From: Cyanidiococcus yangmingshanensis
Lineage: Eukaryota > Rhodophyta > Bangiophyceae > Cyanidiales > Cyanidiaceae
DNA length: 64,000 nt
Assembly (NCBI GenBank): GCA_013995675.1
Contig: VWRR01000007.1
Coordinates: 598,212 to 662,211, forward strand
Direction of reading: 5' to 3'
Shown here: positions 8,879-19,028 of the stretch, in pieces
Layout: each line of letters begins with the position of its first letter
How positions within the stretch are numbered: the stretch's first letter is position 1
Notes under the pieces: generated by a model
What the model saw: only the letters and a program-made list of their open reading frames with translations
What the model was told of the DNA's origin: nothing
The model's database searches: none
Made by a program: the position numbers and the translations under genes

Positions 8879-9913
8879 CTACTCTTCATCTTCGCTTGGT
8901 TCCGAATAAAATTCAATTTCGTCATCCATCGGAGTATGATTCGCCATTACCCCAGTCTTGGCGGCAAGACGAGCTCGTCTCTTTCGTTGCGTGCGTTTAC
9001 CGCCACCGCGACCGCGTCTCCTCTCCCATGGTCGTGGTATTGGAAGTGCTCGAGCGTGCCCAAACAACGGATGTCCAGTCGTTTCATCGACAGAATCATC
9101 CCATTTTGAGGAACGCACCTCTTTGCGCCATAGGGATAGCAACTCGTTGCGAGCCCTCGTGCCAGCTAAAACGTCATTCCGATGCTCTTTTCGTTCAAAG
9201 CAGTCTACGCGGGCAACAAAGGCAATCCTGTTTCCCAACTGGCGAGCCATCCGACGTATCAACCTCAAGTCGGTACCTGCGCACTTGATGCCTGCACGTT
9301 CCATCTCTGTGAGCATATCGCGCAGCAAGGGGCATTCAAAGAGCAGGCCACGCAGACGCCGCGGCCCATAGAGGACAGAGATGTCCCGCGCACCAACCAG
9401 CCTCAACTGGTCTGCGGGTAACTTTACCAGAGCCAGGAGTCCACCACACCATCCCAGAACACGTGCGGCAAAGTTCTTCCCAGTGAGGGCGCAGAGATTC
9501 GGTGCAACACTATCCACGCGGTCACACAGACTGCTCATTCTCTGCTTCTCGAGCTTGGCGAGTTTTTTCCCTTCTTGAATCAGCTGTTCTACAGCTTCCC
9601 AGTCCGATAGAGGACGCCCAAGCCGTCTGATCAAAACCGCTAGACCCATGGTAATCTCTGGTGGCCATGAGCTTGTGTCAATAGCCATGATAGACAGTGG
9701 AGGCGCACGGTTCCCCAGCGACTCTATGACCTCCAAACCACACTGCGGATCCGTTGTAAGCGTCGATATCCCCGGCAAGCGCTCTTCATAGCGGTCGAGG
9801 ACGCGACCGTATATTGCCAGAAGTGCCTCATGAGCGCTTCGTATCGCTGCTGCTTCCAGTTCGAAACGCTCGTGTGTTTCGTGAGCCTCCCGGTGGAGCG
9901 CACCGAACTCCAT
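8879..9913 (-). CDS. PRP31: Prp31-like U4/U6 snRNP protein
   Basis: 344 residues from the ATG at 9913; the frame reaches a TTG at 9940. Prp31 binds the U4 5' stem-loop together with Snu13 and bridges U4/U6 to U5 in the tri-snRNP. The protein starts with a helical NOSIC-type region (ALLAIYGRVLDRYEERLPGI). Next comes a coiled-coil insertion and the Nop-domain signature APNLCALTGKNFAARVLGWCGGL with LALVKLPADQLRLVGA. After NRIAFVARVDCF comes a basic GRGGGKRTQRKRRARLAAK segment, the Prp31 GGRR-type motif that separates it from Nop56/Nop58, and an acidic tail. It is shorter and more diverged than human Prp31 (about 500 residues). This fits a reduced splicing machinery in an intron-poor genome, which is inference. 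Confidence 0.82.
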   Translation of the reverse strand: MEFGALHREAHETHERFELEAAAIRSAHEALLAIYGRVLDRYEERLPGISTLTTDPQCGLEVIESLGNRAPPLSIMAIDTSSWPPEITMGLAVLIRRLGRPLSDWEAVEQLIQEGKKLAKLEKQRMSSLCDRVDSVAPNLCALTGKNFAARVLGWCGGLLALVKLPADQLRLVGARDISVLYGPRRLRGLLFECPLLRDMLTEMERAGIKCAGTDLRLIRRMARQLGNRIAFVARVDCFERKEHRNDVLAGTRARNELLSLWRKEVRSSKWDDSVDETTGHPLFGHARALPIPRPWERRRGRGGGKRTQRKRRARLAAKTGVMANHTPMDDEIEFYSEPSEDEE

Positions 9914-10050
9914 GACGCGGTCATGTTGACGAAGCGGCAACGGGCGTCGACGGCGGGCGGCGCCGATAACCGGCTCGTGCTTATGGGTACCAGCTTAGCG
10001 CATGTGGCTCTTGTTCTCGAGTGCCTATTTCGAATTTCCGGAAGGTATTG

Positions 10051-11634
10051 ATGGGATCTGCAAATCCACTGAAAAGATCGAATACATCTGAGATCGGATG
10101 TGAGATGGACGGCGAACGAGAAGCGCTCAACGAGCCCTGGCAGCCGATAGCGTTGGCTCCAGCGCGTCTACGGAGCTCCCGGCACAGTGCTTGGGACGCC
10201 GCGGCGCTCACAGACACGGTAAGTGAGCTCCAGGACCCGTGGTCCATCTTGTCTACGGAATCACGGCGTCTTGTAGAGAAGAGCCAAACTGAACGACATA
10301 CGCGCGTGTATGATTCCTCTGCGCCCTCGCAGGACTCGTCGGTGGAGTTTCTCGCGCCTGCTGAAGGTCTCTCGTTGAGCTGGCAGTCCACAGCAGGTTT
10401 GAGAAGCTTTGGCCTGAGAAATCTGGGGAACACTTGCTACGCCAATGCGGTCTTGCAGGCGCTCATGCACAGTCCGCCTCTTGTTTCTAGTTTGCTCTCT
10501 GAAGACTGGCAAAGTGAGCACGAACCTGGCTCTCCCTTTGATGCAACCCGCGCACTTACCTGTCTATGTAAGCAGATGCAGGTGACTCGCCCATCGAGTG
10601 CGAATCTTTTGGCTCCATCACATATAGTTCGCAACCTGCCAACCATATGTCGACGATATCGCGTCGGAAAACAGGAGGACGCCCATGAGTTTTTGCGGTA
10701 CTTTATCGACTGCATGGCCAACGCCTCGAGTCGTTGCAATCGAAGCCCCAGCAAGCGCAGAGCAAACAACGAGCTGATAGCATCTGAAAGCGATGTGCAT
10801 GGGGGCACCTTGGTCACTCGAATTTTCGGTGGCCTCCTACACAACCGAATTGTCTGTCAGGAATGTCAACATGTGTCGCAGAGAACGGAGAGGTTTCTGG
10901 ACCTCAGTCTGGATGTTCGGCAGGCAGCCTCAGTGCCAAAGTCATTGGAGCACTTTACTGCAAGCGAGATGCTGACAGGTCGGAATCGCTATAATTGCCC
11001 TCGATGTCGCTGTCACAGAGACGCTGAGAAACGCTTGTGCATCCGACGAGCACCTGTCGTACTCACTCTGCATTTGAAACGATTTATCGCCCATCGAAAA
11101 CTCTCAGGCTTTATTAGCTATCCAGAGTGGCTGGACCTACGGCCGTATATGGTTGAGGAGTTTGACGGAGGTCCAATTCTGTACCAGTTGTATAGCGTCA
11201 TTATTCACGAAGGGCATTCGTTGCATAGCGGTCACTATTACGCGTACGTGCGAAGCCCCAGCGGTACCTGGTTGCGATGTAACGACGAACATCTTTCTCG
11301 AGTCGCTGTAGGTGTGGCACTCGCGCAACCAGCCTACCTGCTTTTCTATCTTCGCTCAGCATCGCTCAGCAACGGCTGTTCCGTCGAAGCAGCCGGTGCA
11401 TCACCTGCGAGCGGTGGATCTGAATACGTTCATTCGAGCTCGAGCGCGTCATCAAGCCCTGCATCGAATACGCAACAAAAGAGACCTCGGGTCTTCTCGG
11501 ATCGAAGCGAAGCAGTGAGGCATGTTGGTGTCAGCTCGCTTCATTGTGCTGCGAAGACGATCACGTTTCGAGTCATTGCAGTGCGGAATGCAGTGCGCTT
11601 CCGCGCGAGTTGCGCTCAGGCAGCCTTCATGTAA
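10051..11634 (+). CDS. ubiquitin carboxyl-terminal hydrolase, USP family
   Basis: 527 residues from the ATG at 10051; the frame begins at a GTG at 10021. This is a cysteine protease that removes ubiquitin from substrates. The Cys box FGLRNLGNTCYANAVLQAL carries the catalytic Cys at about residue 129. QEDAHEFLRYFIDCM follows in the finger-palm region. Two zinc-binding pairs, CQECQHVSQRTERF and CPRCRCHRDAEK, are intact. The His box is EGHSLHSGHYYAYVR, followed by WLRCNDEHLSRV and LLFYLR at the end of the fold. The N-terminal 110 residues and the Ser/Ala-rich tail are low complexity. The Cys box resembles USP36/USP42 and plant UBP23-type enzymes, but the subfamily is not certain. The start lies only 137 bases from the divergent Prp31 start, so a shared promoter region is likely. 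Confidence 0.9.
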   Translation: MGSANPLKRSNTSEIGCEMDGEREALNEPWQPIALAPARLRSSRHSAWDAAALTDTVSELQDPWSILSTESRRLVEKSQTERHTRVYDSSAPSQDSSVEFLAPAEGLSLSWQSTAGLRSFGLRNLGNTCYANAVLQALMHSPPLVSSLLSEDWQSEHEPGSPFDATRALTCLCKQMQVTRPSSANLLAPSHIVRNLPTICRRYRVGKQEDAHEFLRYFIDCMANASSRCNRSPSKRRANNELIASESDVHGGTLVTRIFGGLLHNRIVCQECQHVSQRTERFLDLSLDVRQAASVPKSLEHFTASEMLTGRNRYNCPRCRCHRDAEKRLCIRRAPVVLTLHLKRFIAHRKLSGFISYPEWLDLRPYMVEEFDGGPILYQLYSVIIHEGHSLHSGHYYAYVRSPSGTWLRCNDEHLSRVAVGVALAQPAYLLFYLRSASLSNGCSVEAAGASPASGGSEYVHSSSSASSSPASNTQQKRPRVFSDRSEAVRHVGVSSLHCAAKTITFRVIAVRNAVRFRASCAQAAFM

Positions 11635-12724
11635 AGAGACCTGGAATCCGCGACAGATCTCATTTCGTGATCGAATCCGCAAACAGAACGAAGCATTGGG
11701 AGCCGCTGTCACCTGATTTGACCTCTTGGTGCCTTTTCCTGTTCAACGAAATCTATACTTAGGCAGCAATGCGAGCGCTCTTCTTTTTGAAGCCCGGAAC
11801 GCTGACGCCTCCAAAGAGCTGTATTCGCTGAAAAGCAGCTCAACTTGATGTTTTGAATGTGCCTATGGCAGATCAAGAAAGCGTGAGCACTTTGCGGCTG
11901 AAATCTTACGACATGCGTTGGCTCGCAGAACGGGACCATGCAACCTGCTAATGGCATTCGCCGATACGAAAAAAGCGATAGCGTATCCAGCAGATTCCAG
12001 CTCTTTCTCTCTTGTTGAGAAGCGATCATGGGTCCACTGCCAATGAGTCGACCATTTGGTGGATTTGCGCTTCAACGTCAACGTTTCAGCGCCGTGCGCC
12101 TTCCAACGCACGCTGCATCTCCGGCATGCTTTGTAGCAACCAGCGAAAACCCCATTGACTTGTATCCGCCGCCTCAACAAGGGACGGTCGGCTGGAACGA
12201 GTGGCAGCACGAAAGCGTTCATGATCAAAAAGAGTAACCGACCTCTACGGCCAGCGAAAACGTCAGCGCATCATAGAATATTGGCTGCTTCAGTGCCGCA
12301 GACGAGCGCGCGCTTGCCTGTCCCAAGTCACGACGATCTATATCGGCTGGCAACCATTGCGCACGGCACGACGTACTGCCGTTTTCCCATTCGAAGCAAA
12401 CAGAATCGTTATCCGACGCCACAACGTTACATTTCAGGGATGCATTGTACGTGTTGTTCAAGCGCTCAGAGGGGACACGGACGATCAGCATGAGCTCATC
12501 CTACCTGACCCTTTCTTCGGCGAGGCTGCTGTCGCCGTTCGGCACCGCCACGGCTCGGACGCACGCGATCAACACTGCGCCGCGCGCAATCTCGATTTCC
12601 CGCTGGTGCCGTGGTCCCAGCGAGCGGCTGGGCCTGTCCCGAGATGCGTCGCCGCTTTCGGGCATTGGTTTCGCGCTCGCAGACGTCAACGCGGAGTACG
12701 GTACGACAAGCTGCTTTCCCAACC
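11635..12724. other. intergenic with one small open frame
   Basis: About 1.1 kb between two plus-strand genes. Apart from the 69-codon frame at 12028-12237 listed separately, the open frames on both strands look random. Confidence 0.4.
12028..12237 (+). CDS. possible small protein, 69 residues
   Basis: No family is recognised. The frame begins with an ATG and a basic, Ser/Ala-containing N-terminus that could be an organelle-targeting peptide (RPFGGFALQRQRFSAVRLP). It ends with a compact polar tail, NPIDLYPPPQQGTVGWNEW followed by QHESVHDQKE, whose composition is unlike the random frames nearby. A small mitochondrial or plastid subunit is conceivable, but length and composition are the only support. 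Confidence 0.22.
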   Translation: MGPLPMSRPFGGFALQRQRFSAVRLPTHAASPACFVATSENPIDLYPPPQQGTVGWNEWQHESVHDQKE

Positions 12725-13111
12725 ATGACAAGCGAAGACAACACGAGAAGTTCCCAAGACTCCGGAAGGCCAAGTCGATTACAGGATATGGCGGAGCGCT
12801 TTATGGCTGCTGGCGTGGGCACCTCACGAGCCGGCTTTGACTTTAAACCAGAGAATGAGAAGCGAACTGATGCGAGCGGGGTGCCAATCCCAGGGGCGAG
12901 CTCGCCTCAGCGGAGTTCCAGTCCTCAGGCACGGTCCCCATCGCAAGAAATCTGGAGGAGCACGTTCCATCCTGGAGGTCGGTCGCCGCCGGGTGGCAGT
13001 TTGTTTGATAGCGACAAGGACCACGTCGAGGGTTCAGCCAGCGGCCAAAGTGTGAGCGAAATTTATGCCCGTTCTCGTAACCAGTATTATGTGCCTCCAC
13101 GCAAGGACTGA
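12725..13111 (+). CDS. small DRM1/ARP1-like (auxin-repressed/dormancy-type) protein
   Basis: 128 residues from the ATG at 12725; the frame is open upstream from a GTG at 12611. The protein is Ser/Pro-rich and apparently disordered. Near its end it has EIWRSTFHPGG, a short gap, GGSLFDSD, and later SVSEIY. Plant dormancy/auxin-repressed proteins end with VWRSVFHPG, a Gly-containing spacer, LFD and a VYDW-like box in the same order. The molecular role of the plant family is unknown, so no function is proposed. The resemblance covers only about 45 residues and needs a profile search. Otherwise this is a hypothetical protein with good coding composition. Confidence 0.5.
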   Translation: MTSEDNTRSSQDSGRPSRLQDMAERFMAAGVGTSRAGFDFKPENEKRTDASGVPIPGASSPQRSSSPQARSPSQEIWRSTFHPGGRSPPGGSLFDSDKDHVEGSASGQSVSEIYARSRNQYYVPPRKD

Positions 13112-14457
13112 ATCGTACTGTCTCTTCGATTTGGAAAAAAGTTCATGGCATGGATGAAGCGAGAGCACCGACGGCGTTTGGCAAGGTGCAGCGACGCGCG
13201 GCTGGCTGTGGCCGTCTTGGCGGCACTCCTGGCTGCGTGACCCTGTCATGCTTTCAGAATGCAGTCGAGCTTTTTGTTCTTACTTTTTCTCTTGAAACGG
13301 GGCATAACTTGGAAAAATTCCGGTGAAATCGTCATACTGGGGGTGCGTGTGCTCTTTCGGAGGCTTGGAGTTGCAGTCGCGCGTCGCCAAGCGCCATCGT
13401 GATCATGCTCTTTTTGGTGACTGCTCAGGCAGCGCCGGTCTGAAGACGGGCGCGAGCGCTCGGAAAGTGATTTGGGAAAGGTGTTTGACAGCCGCGGCGT
13501 ACAGGGGAGTACCAGCATAATCCGCAGCGACCGCGACTCAGGCCAGAGAACCAGTCGCTCCAAGTGGTTTATCAACGAAACAGTTTCCCGCTAAATCTCG
13601 TGCATCGCATGCTTGGTCTCGTCTATCTTGACTGATGACGTAACGGTTGCTCGTTGAATATAAATTGTGACTGTTGGATACGTGTGGTGAATAGGAAGTT
13701 TACGCGAAATGCGATCTTGAAATTTATCAGTAGGAGCGAAATCCCCGAAACTTTGAGATGATCTCGATCACGATCGCGTTTCGGTATGCTCACCGTCACT
13801 GGCCAGCTTTCGTATCCAAGGGATATCGCGATGGTCGTGAACCCACTGGAACGACGAGAAGTGCAGCTCGTTGGCGCCACTCATCTGGATGCTCTGGAAC
13901 AGAGCTCACCTTCGACTGGGGGTACGCTCTCAGAAGTTACAAGTCGCCGATGCCACGAATGGATCTGTCTGGATGCGCGTCTCGCAACAGCAATATCATC
14001 AAAATGTCTGCGCACTGCTTTTGGCGACCGAATACCTCATCGTATGGCACGCCGCTCTTCATCGTGATGCACCTCGAAACTTAATACAATGAAGGAATGA
14101 CGGAAAACAAGAAGCAGACTATCAAAGGTGAGCATGCATAACCAACGTCAACATGACTCTACAGCCATCAAGCTCGTTTCCGAACTCGATGCCGCCACCC
14201 AAATACCTCATTCGATGATCGATGAACAGTAAAAAAATTCGCCGATACAGCCTGTGCTGCCCCTCTTCTTGGGAGAAACCTCTCTCTGCACGCACGGTGA
14301 CGGCACGAATCCGCCCCATTGTTACAGAAACAAGGGGCGAGCATGAAGCGAGAGAATCGTTCACGCCGATTGCGTCTGCATCCTGCAAGCTGCCGCTTCG
14401 ACAGTACCGCTCATGGTTAGATGTGCGATCCGAATGCTCGTTGATCAGCCTCAATCA
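13112..14457. other. intergenic
   Basis: About 1.3 kb. Several open frames of around 100 codons exist on both strands, none with recognisable domains. Nothing else is seen. Confidence 0.4.
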
Positions 14458-14646
14458 TCACTTATTCAGTGATGAAAAGATTTCATAGAGCCTGAAAAGC
14501 CTCAAGCCACCGCAGACACCAGCCAGTGCGGAGAACATCCATCCACCATACGCTATGTTGGCGCTCGAATCGATCCGTCCCGGTGGTGTCCCGCGCGGCC
14601 CGCCACCGATCCGTTCGAATCCGCGGGTCGCAGCCGAATACACCAT
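14458..14646 (-). CDS. possible small one-helix membrane protein
   Basis: 62 residues from the ATG at 14646. The sequence has a basic start and a Gly/Pro-rich stretch (FERIGGGPRGTPPGRIDS). It then has AYGGWMFSALAGVCGGLRLF, a plausible single membrane helix with Arg at its end. It would be transcribed divergently from the transporter at 14716. No family is recognised. Small respiratory-chain or import subunits look like this, but that is speculation. It could also be chance. Confidence 0.27.
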   Translation of the reverse strand: MVYSAATRGFERIGGGPRGTPPGRIDSSANIAYGGWMFSALAGVCGGLRLFRLYEIFSSLNK

Positions 14647-14715
14647 CGAGTGACACCGACAGAGCGGGTAGGCGTGTCGAGCGCGCTTTCGACTCGGCTC
14701 AACCACTGGGAGACG

Positions 14716-15806
14716 ATGTTGTCAACGCAAACGTCGCTTGATGTATCGAAAGAGAGCCATCAAGCTTCTATGGATAGAGGAAACGAAGAATGGACTCGTG
14801 AACGACCCAGTTTATGGAAGCGGCTTGCTCAGATGAACGCGGCTGAGTTGGTAACGGCGGGAACGATGACCTTGAACTTTCTCTCCTCAACGTGTATCGT
14901 CGTGGCGAACAAGTACGCGATGGATAGCATGGGGTTCCATTTTGGTTCAACACTTACACTATTCCATTTTATATGCACCTCTGCGCTCCTCTACGTGACC
15001 ACTCGATGTCTTGGACTGTTTGAGCGCAAGCCGTGCGACCTTCGCAAGATTGCGAAACTCGCTGCAGGCGCTGCCGGTTTCGTGGTGCTGACGAACCTTT
15101 CGCTTCAGCACAACTCGATTGGGTTTTATCAGGTCATGAAAGTCATGACAACGCCCACCATCGTGGTCATTGAGGCGATCTTTTACCAGAAACACTTGGA
15201 GAATAGGTTGAAACTGGCACTGACGCCGGTCTGCCTGGGTGTTGTTCTGACGACAACCACTGACTTTCGGCTCAATTTGACGGGGACGCTCATCGCCACA
15301 GCTGGCGTTTTGGTCACGTCCTTGTACCAGATCTGGTCTGGAACGTTGCAAAAATCGCTTCAGTTGAATGCTCTCCAGCTGCAGTACTATACTTCACCGC
15401 TAAGTGCCGTGTTCTTGCTGCCGTTTGTGCCACTGCTGGACAACTGGCGCCCGAGACACGTGGACAGTATCTTCAACTATGACTTTACGATCGACCGACT
15501 GGCGGTCATCTCAGTCACCGGTCTCCTGGCTTTTTGGTGAACGTGAGTATCTTTATGGTTATCGGGCGAACCAGTCCTGTTACTTACAATGTCCTGGGTC
15601 ATGCGAAAACGGCTGTGATCATTGCCAGTGATTTTCTGTTCTTTGGTCGGCCGACAGATCTGCGAAATATTGCCGGGGTGGTCCTTACCATGGCTGGTGT
15701 AATCTGGTACACCCATTTGAAACTGGAAGACCAGCGGAGCGGAGGCCAACCATCGGCAGTCGCGCCCACGAAAGGCGTTGACAAATCCGACTCGACCAGT
15801 CTCTGA
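14716..15806 (+). CDS. TPT/SLC35E-type sugar-phosphate or nucleotide-sugar transporter, frameshifted
   Basis: This is a multi-pass transporter of the triose-phosphate/nucleotide-sugar family. The first frame (14716-15540, ATG at 14716; a GTG at 14650 is also open) carries about eight hydrophobic helices. These include MTLNFLSSTCIVVANKYAM, FHFICTSALLYVTT and FYQVMKVMTTPTIVVIEA. It ends with LLAFW and a TGA. The next frame begins LVNVSIFMVIGRTSPVTYNVLGH, the most conserved part of the family, then AGVVLTMAGVIWYTHLK. Adding one T to the T5 run at 15531-15535 rejoins them as LLAFLVNVSIF. The sequence is closest in feel to SLC35E3-like Golgi members rather than plastid TPTs, but the substrate cannot be told from sequence. 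The break is either an assembly error in a homopolymer or a recent mutation. Confidence 0.8.
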
Positions 15807-17214
15807 TGTGGTCGCTCTTTCGCTGGCATCTGTTGGGTGGCGCGATGAGTACGGCATCACCGTGATCGATGTTTTCTAAAGATCCGTACGCAGGGTTCTT
15901 TCAAGTCTATGACCGTGGCTTGCTTGCCATGTGGATAAAAGCCCTGGTGCAGGTTGGTTGCCGAAGCAGATAAAACGAGGTAGAGGCTGAGACCCGCTAC
16001 CAGGCGAGCGGCTTCGAGCTTTTACGTGTTCACTAGGCTGCGAGCTTTCGTTTTGGAATGCCGTCGCCAATGCGGCGTAACCCGGCAATGGTTTGGTTCC
16101 CTAAATTGGTGGTCTCTCTCGCCCGATACTTCACGGGAAATGAGTCAGAGCATGAGACGGAACATGCCATCATTGCAGGGAAATGGAGACGCGTTTTCGC
16201 CCTGGGCTCGTTCACCCATCAAGGAATCAGACCAATTCATCAATGGTGATGAATCTGAAAATCCTACTCACCCAGCTACGGAATTAGTTTGTCACCTCCT
16301 GGCGTCTCAGAGCGAACGCAGGCGTCCGTAGGAATCTGAGTGCTTTATGCGGGGAAATCATTTCGACAGTTACAACCACATCGACACTTCATGGAGCACG
16401 ACGGCCACATGGACGAAGAACTTTGTTGATTTCACGAGGGCGTGCCTTACGTGAAACATTCATGGCGGATACAGATTCGATATCGGATACAATCGCATCG
16501 AGAATTCATGGAGCACGACGGCCACATGGACGACGAACTTTGTTGATTTCGCGAGGGCGTGCCTCACACGAAACATTCATGGCGGATACAGATTCGATAT
16601 CGAATTGGTCCGATGGTCTCCATGCGCTCCCGCTGGGGAAATCGACCGAGACTCTCCACCGGACAGAGTCCTTTCTCAGTCTGTTCGACTGATTCCGCAG
16701 GGATCTGGTTCGTGATCGCTCTTTCTCAGTGGGCAAACTAAGCGAACCGTTCTCGAAGTTCTTAACGCCCGTTACCAAGTCAGGATTTTTCTAACCCGGT
16801 TGAAAGTATAGCATGTTCACACTCATACAGAGTTGGTCTCTGGATTGGATTTCATAGTCTTACCCAACAAAGGGGTAATTCATGTACAAGATGAAGCGAT
16901 GCATTGCTCAGCCGAACGCTTATCAGGTCATGAACGTCTGCAGGCGCCGCAAATCTTGCGCTGGCCTCCATCGAATGACGCCCGCATGATGTGTATGATC
17001 GTTTGTACTGGGGCTCAGGGCGATCCCACCCCAGGCCGATTCGACTGTTGACAGAGGTGAGACCGCATCGCGTCAAGCCAAAGTCGGCATGAGCAATGCT
17101 CATCGGCAACTTCGACGTTGAACAGGCGTCACTCGCTTGCAAGGGCGGTTCCGACAGCCAACAATTCTAGCACACGTCACTTAAACATCATCTCATTGAG
17201 ATAGGCATCCGGTT
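15807..17214. other. intergenic with a direct repeat pair
   Basis: About 1.4 kb between convergent genes. It holds the two repeat copies listed separately. No gene is supported. Confidence 0.5.
16388..16601. repeat. two imperfect direct copies of a ~97-base unit
   Basis: The unit beginning TTCATGGAGCACGACGGCCA runs from 16388 to 16484 and recurs from 16505 to 16601, with a few substitutions and a 20-base spacer (period 117). Both copies contain GAAACATTCATGGCGGATAC and end in GATTCGATATCG. There are no terminal inverted repeats or coding content, so this looks like a local duplication rather than a mobile element. Confidence 0.9.
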
Positions 17215-18291
17215 CTAAGAAAACAAACGGCAGAACGAGGCTCGTTCCAGGTTCGCCTCCATCGCCTTGGTTGCGGACAAGTAATACCACTCCTTCTTGT
17301 TTTCACCGGTTAGATAACTCTTCGCCTCGCCATATTCAAAAAAGTAAGGTGGCCAAAGTACTCTAGTGGTCTCCTTGTTGTATATGACATCCACGTCGGC
17401 GACCCCGCCTGAACGGATGACCTTATTGACATCGATCGTGTTGAGGCTCCCCTCCAGGCGAAAGCGTTGGAGGATTTGTTCCGCTCCCAGCGCTGACAGT
17501 GCATATGCCGCTGTGCCATAGGTCAGATGCCGCACATGGGGCAGCACAAAACGCGCTGTGCAGTTGATGCCCAGCGTTTCAAGCTTCAGCTCATCGGAGT
17601 ATCCACCGCGCAGAAGCGAGACAAGTTTCAGCTCCATCTGAAGGACTGGGCGGCTCTTCGTGCATGCTGACGCCACAATATCCGCCACTGCGTTATCCCA
17701 TAGCGGCAAAATCTCTAACGACGCGTCGTCTTCAACCACCAGGGTTGTGCGGCAGCCGGCACTGCGAACCCATAGTAGTGCCATGAGATGGGATACGGAA
17801 CAAGCCAGCGGCGCATTGATTTTTTCGCGTTCCACACTGCTGGTGAATGCAAAGAAACGCTCTTGCCTCTCAGCAAGAGATGAGGTCTGATTAGTGTCGT
17901 TCGCGTAGGCGTCCTCGAGGTCGCGGACGGAAACGCCCCGAAGGTGCAGCACGTTCGGTTGCTGACCAAACCACTCGACCACGCGTGCGAGACCCGGACT
18001 ACGCGGTTTCGCGTCAAGGCCAACTATCGCAAAACAATGATCGCTTTTATCAAGGGAGAGTTTCTTCCAGACTTGGTTTTTCAAGTCGTCGCCCACGTGC
18101 CAGACACGGAACGCTGGTTTGTCCGGCTGCAAACTCGCCTCGCGGTTGGGTCTACCTTGAAGCCATCGGTCTCGCCAAATTATCACCAGAACAAGCACGC
18201 ACAAGGTTACTGTGACCAGAAGCACAAAACGGCACCACTGTCGTGCTCGAGGAACAGTCCTTGGGCTCGCCCAGTGGCCGTTTTCTCGCAT
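17215..18291 (-). CDS. GT25-like type II membrane glycosyltransferase (copy 1)
   Basis: 358 residues from the ATG at 18291 (a GTG at 18306 is also open). One membrane anchor near residues 22-40 (CRFVLLVTVTLCVLVLVII) is followed by a lumenal domain, the type II topology of Golgi glycosyltransferases. The domain has SPGLARVVEWFGQQPNVLHL, then ACSVSHLMALLWVRSAGC. It then has TLVVEDDASLEILPLWD, where the ED-D cluster is the GT25-family acceptor/metal motif seen in LPS galactosyltransferases and collagen Gal-transferases. The later NCTARFVLPHV...YGTAAYALS pattern fits the end of the fold. Donor and acceptor sugars are unknown. A clear paralogue lies at 40608-41672. Both probably act in glycan assembly in the secretory pathway. 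Confidence 0.68.
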   Translation of the reverse strand: MRENGHWASPRTVPRARQWCRFVLLVTVTLCVLVLVIIWRDRWLQGRPNREASLQPDKPAFRVWHVGDDLKNQVWKKLSLDKSDHCFAIVGLDAKPRSPGLARVVEWFGQQPNVLHLRGVSVRDLEDAYANDTNQTSSLAERQERFFAFTSSVEREKINAPLACSVSHLMALLWVRSAGCRTTLVVEDDASLEILPLWDNAVADIVASACTKSRPVLQMELKLVSLLRGGYSDELKLETLGINCTARFVLPHVRHLTYGTAAYALSALGAEQILQRFRLEGSLNTIDVNKVIRSGGVADVDVIYNKETTRVLWPPYFFEYGEAKSYLTGENKKEWYYLSATKAMEANLERASFCRLFS

Positions 18292-19028
18292 GGCGCGAGA
18301 CCACACAAAGGACGCACGCGTACGCTAAGCGAACTACGCACAAACGCACGCAAGCGGTCCTGAATCCGTGCATCGGCTCCGCGGACACGTGTCATCATCC
18401 TCGTCGATGTTTCGGGGGTGGCGTGGCGCCCCGATGATGCGCCCCGCCTCGGGGTGTCGAGGCGCCGCCCACTGGGAGCCGCATCCCTAAATCCAGGAGT
18501 TCTACAACCACCGTCTCTAGTTGAACATCACCAATATTTAGACACATGATTGGATACCATATCACAGACAAATACGTTGTTATGACGCACGCGACGCTGG
18601 TTATTCGTGTGCACGAACGGCGACGACCTGTTGCGCGTCGTACCGGGACGACAGCGGCCTTGGGCGGGACACGCCCGAGTCGATGACGCGCAGTCCTGTC
18701 TTGTTGCCGCCGCGATCGGCGCGCTCGATGCCGCACGCGGTGGCGCACGGCCTGGCACAATCGATGGCCCTGCGGCACGACGAGGCCTGGCCTTGAGGTG
18801 TAGCGCGAGCGCCTCTGGACGCTGTCTCGGCCGACAGGCACGGCGTTCGTCGGTCGGCGCCGCTGCCTCGACGGTTGCGCTGGTCGATCTCTCGAGGCCA
18901 CGGATGTGTTTGTGTGCGAATGTGTGGGCAGGCGCGCACCGACGACCTAGCGTGGTCGCTTCGAACGTGTTCGTTTCATCGTTCTTGAGAAGCTCTGTCT
19001 GTGGACTCATTCAGGTGAAACGTTAGCG
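18292..19028. other. GC-rich divergent intergenic region
   Basis: About 0.7 kb between the divergent GT25-like and SSU1-like genes. The part from about 18590 to 18960 is visibly GC-rich and Arg/Ala-biased in every frame, which argues against coding. It probably holds both promoters. Confidence 0.45.

Noticed and set aside
8668-9421. Plus-strand open frames of up to 206 codons
   Set aside because: They are antisense to Prp31 and have Arg/Ser/His-biased composition with no domain.
14605-14640. GTTCGAATCC, a possible tRNA T-loop
   Set aside because: The flanking bases do not form a five-pair T stem and no other arms are found.
18395-19026. Several open frames on both strands of 110-168 codons
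   Set aside because: All arise from local GC richness; Arg/Ala bias in every frame and no domain.
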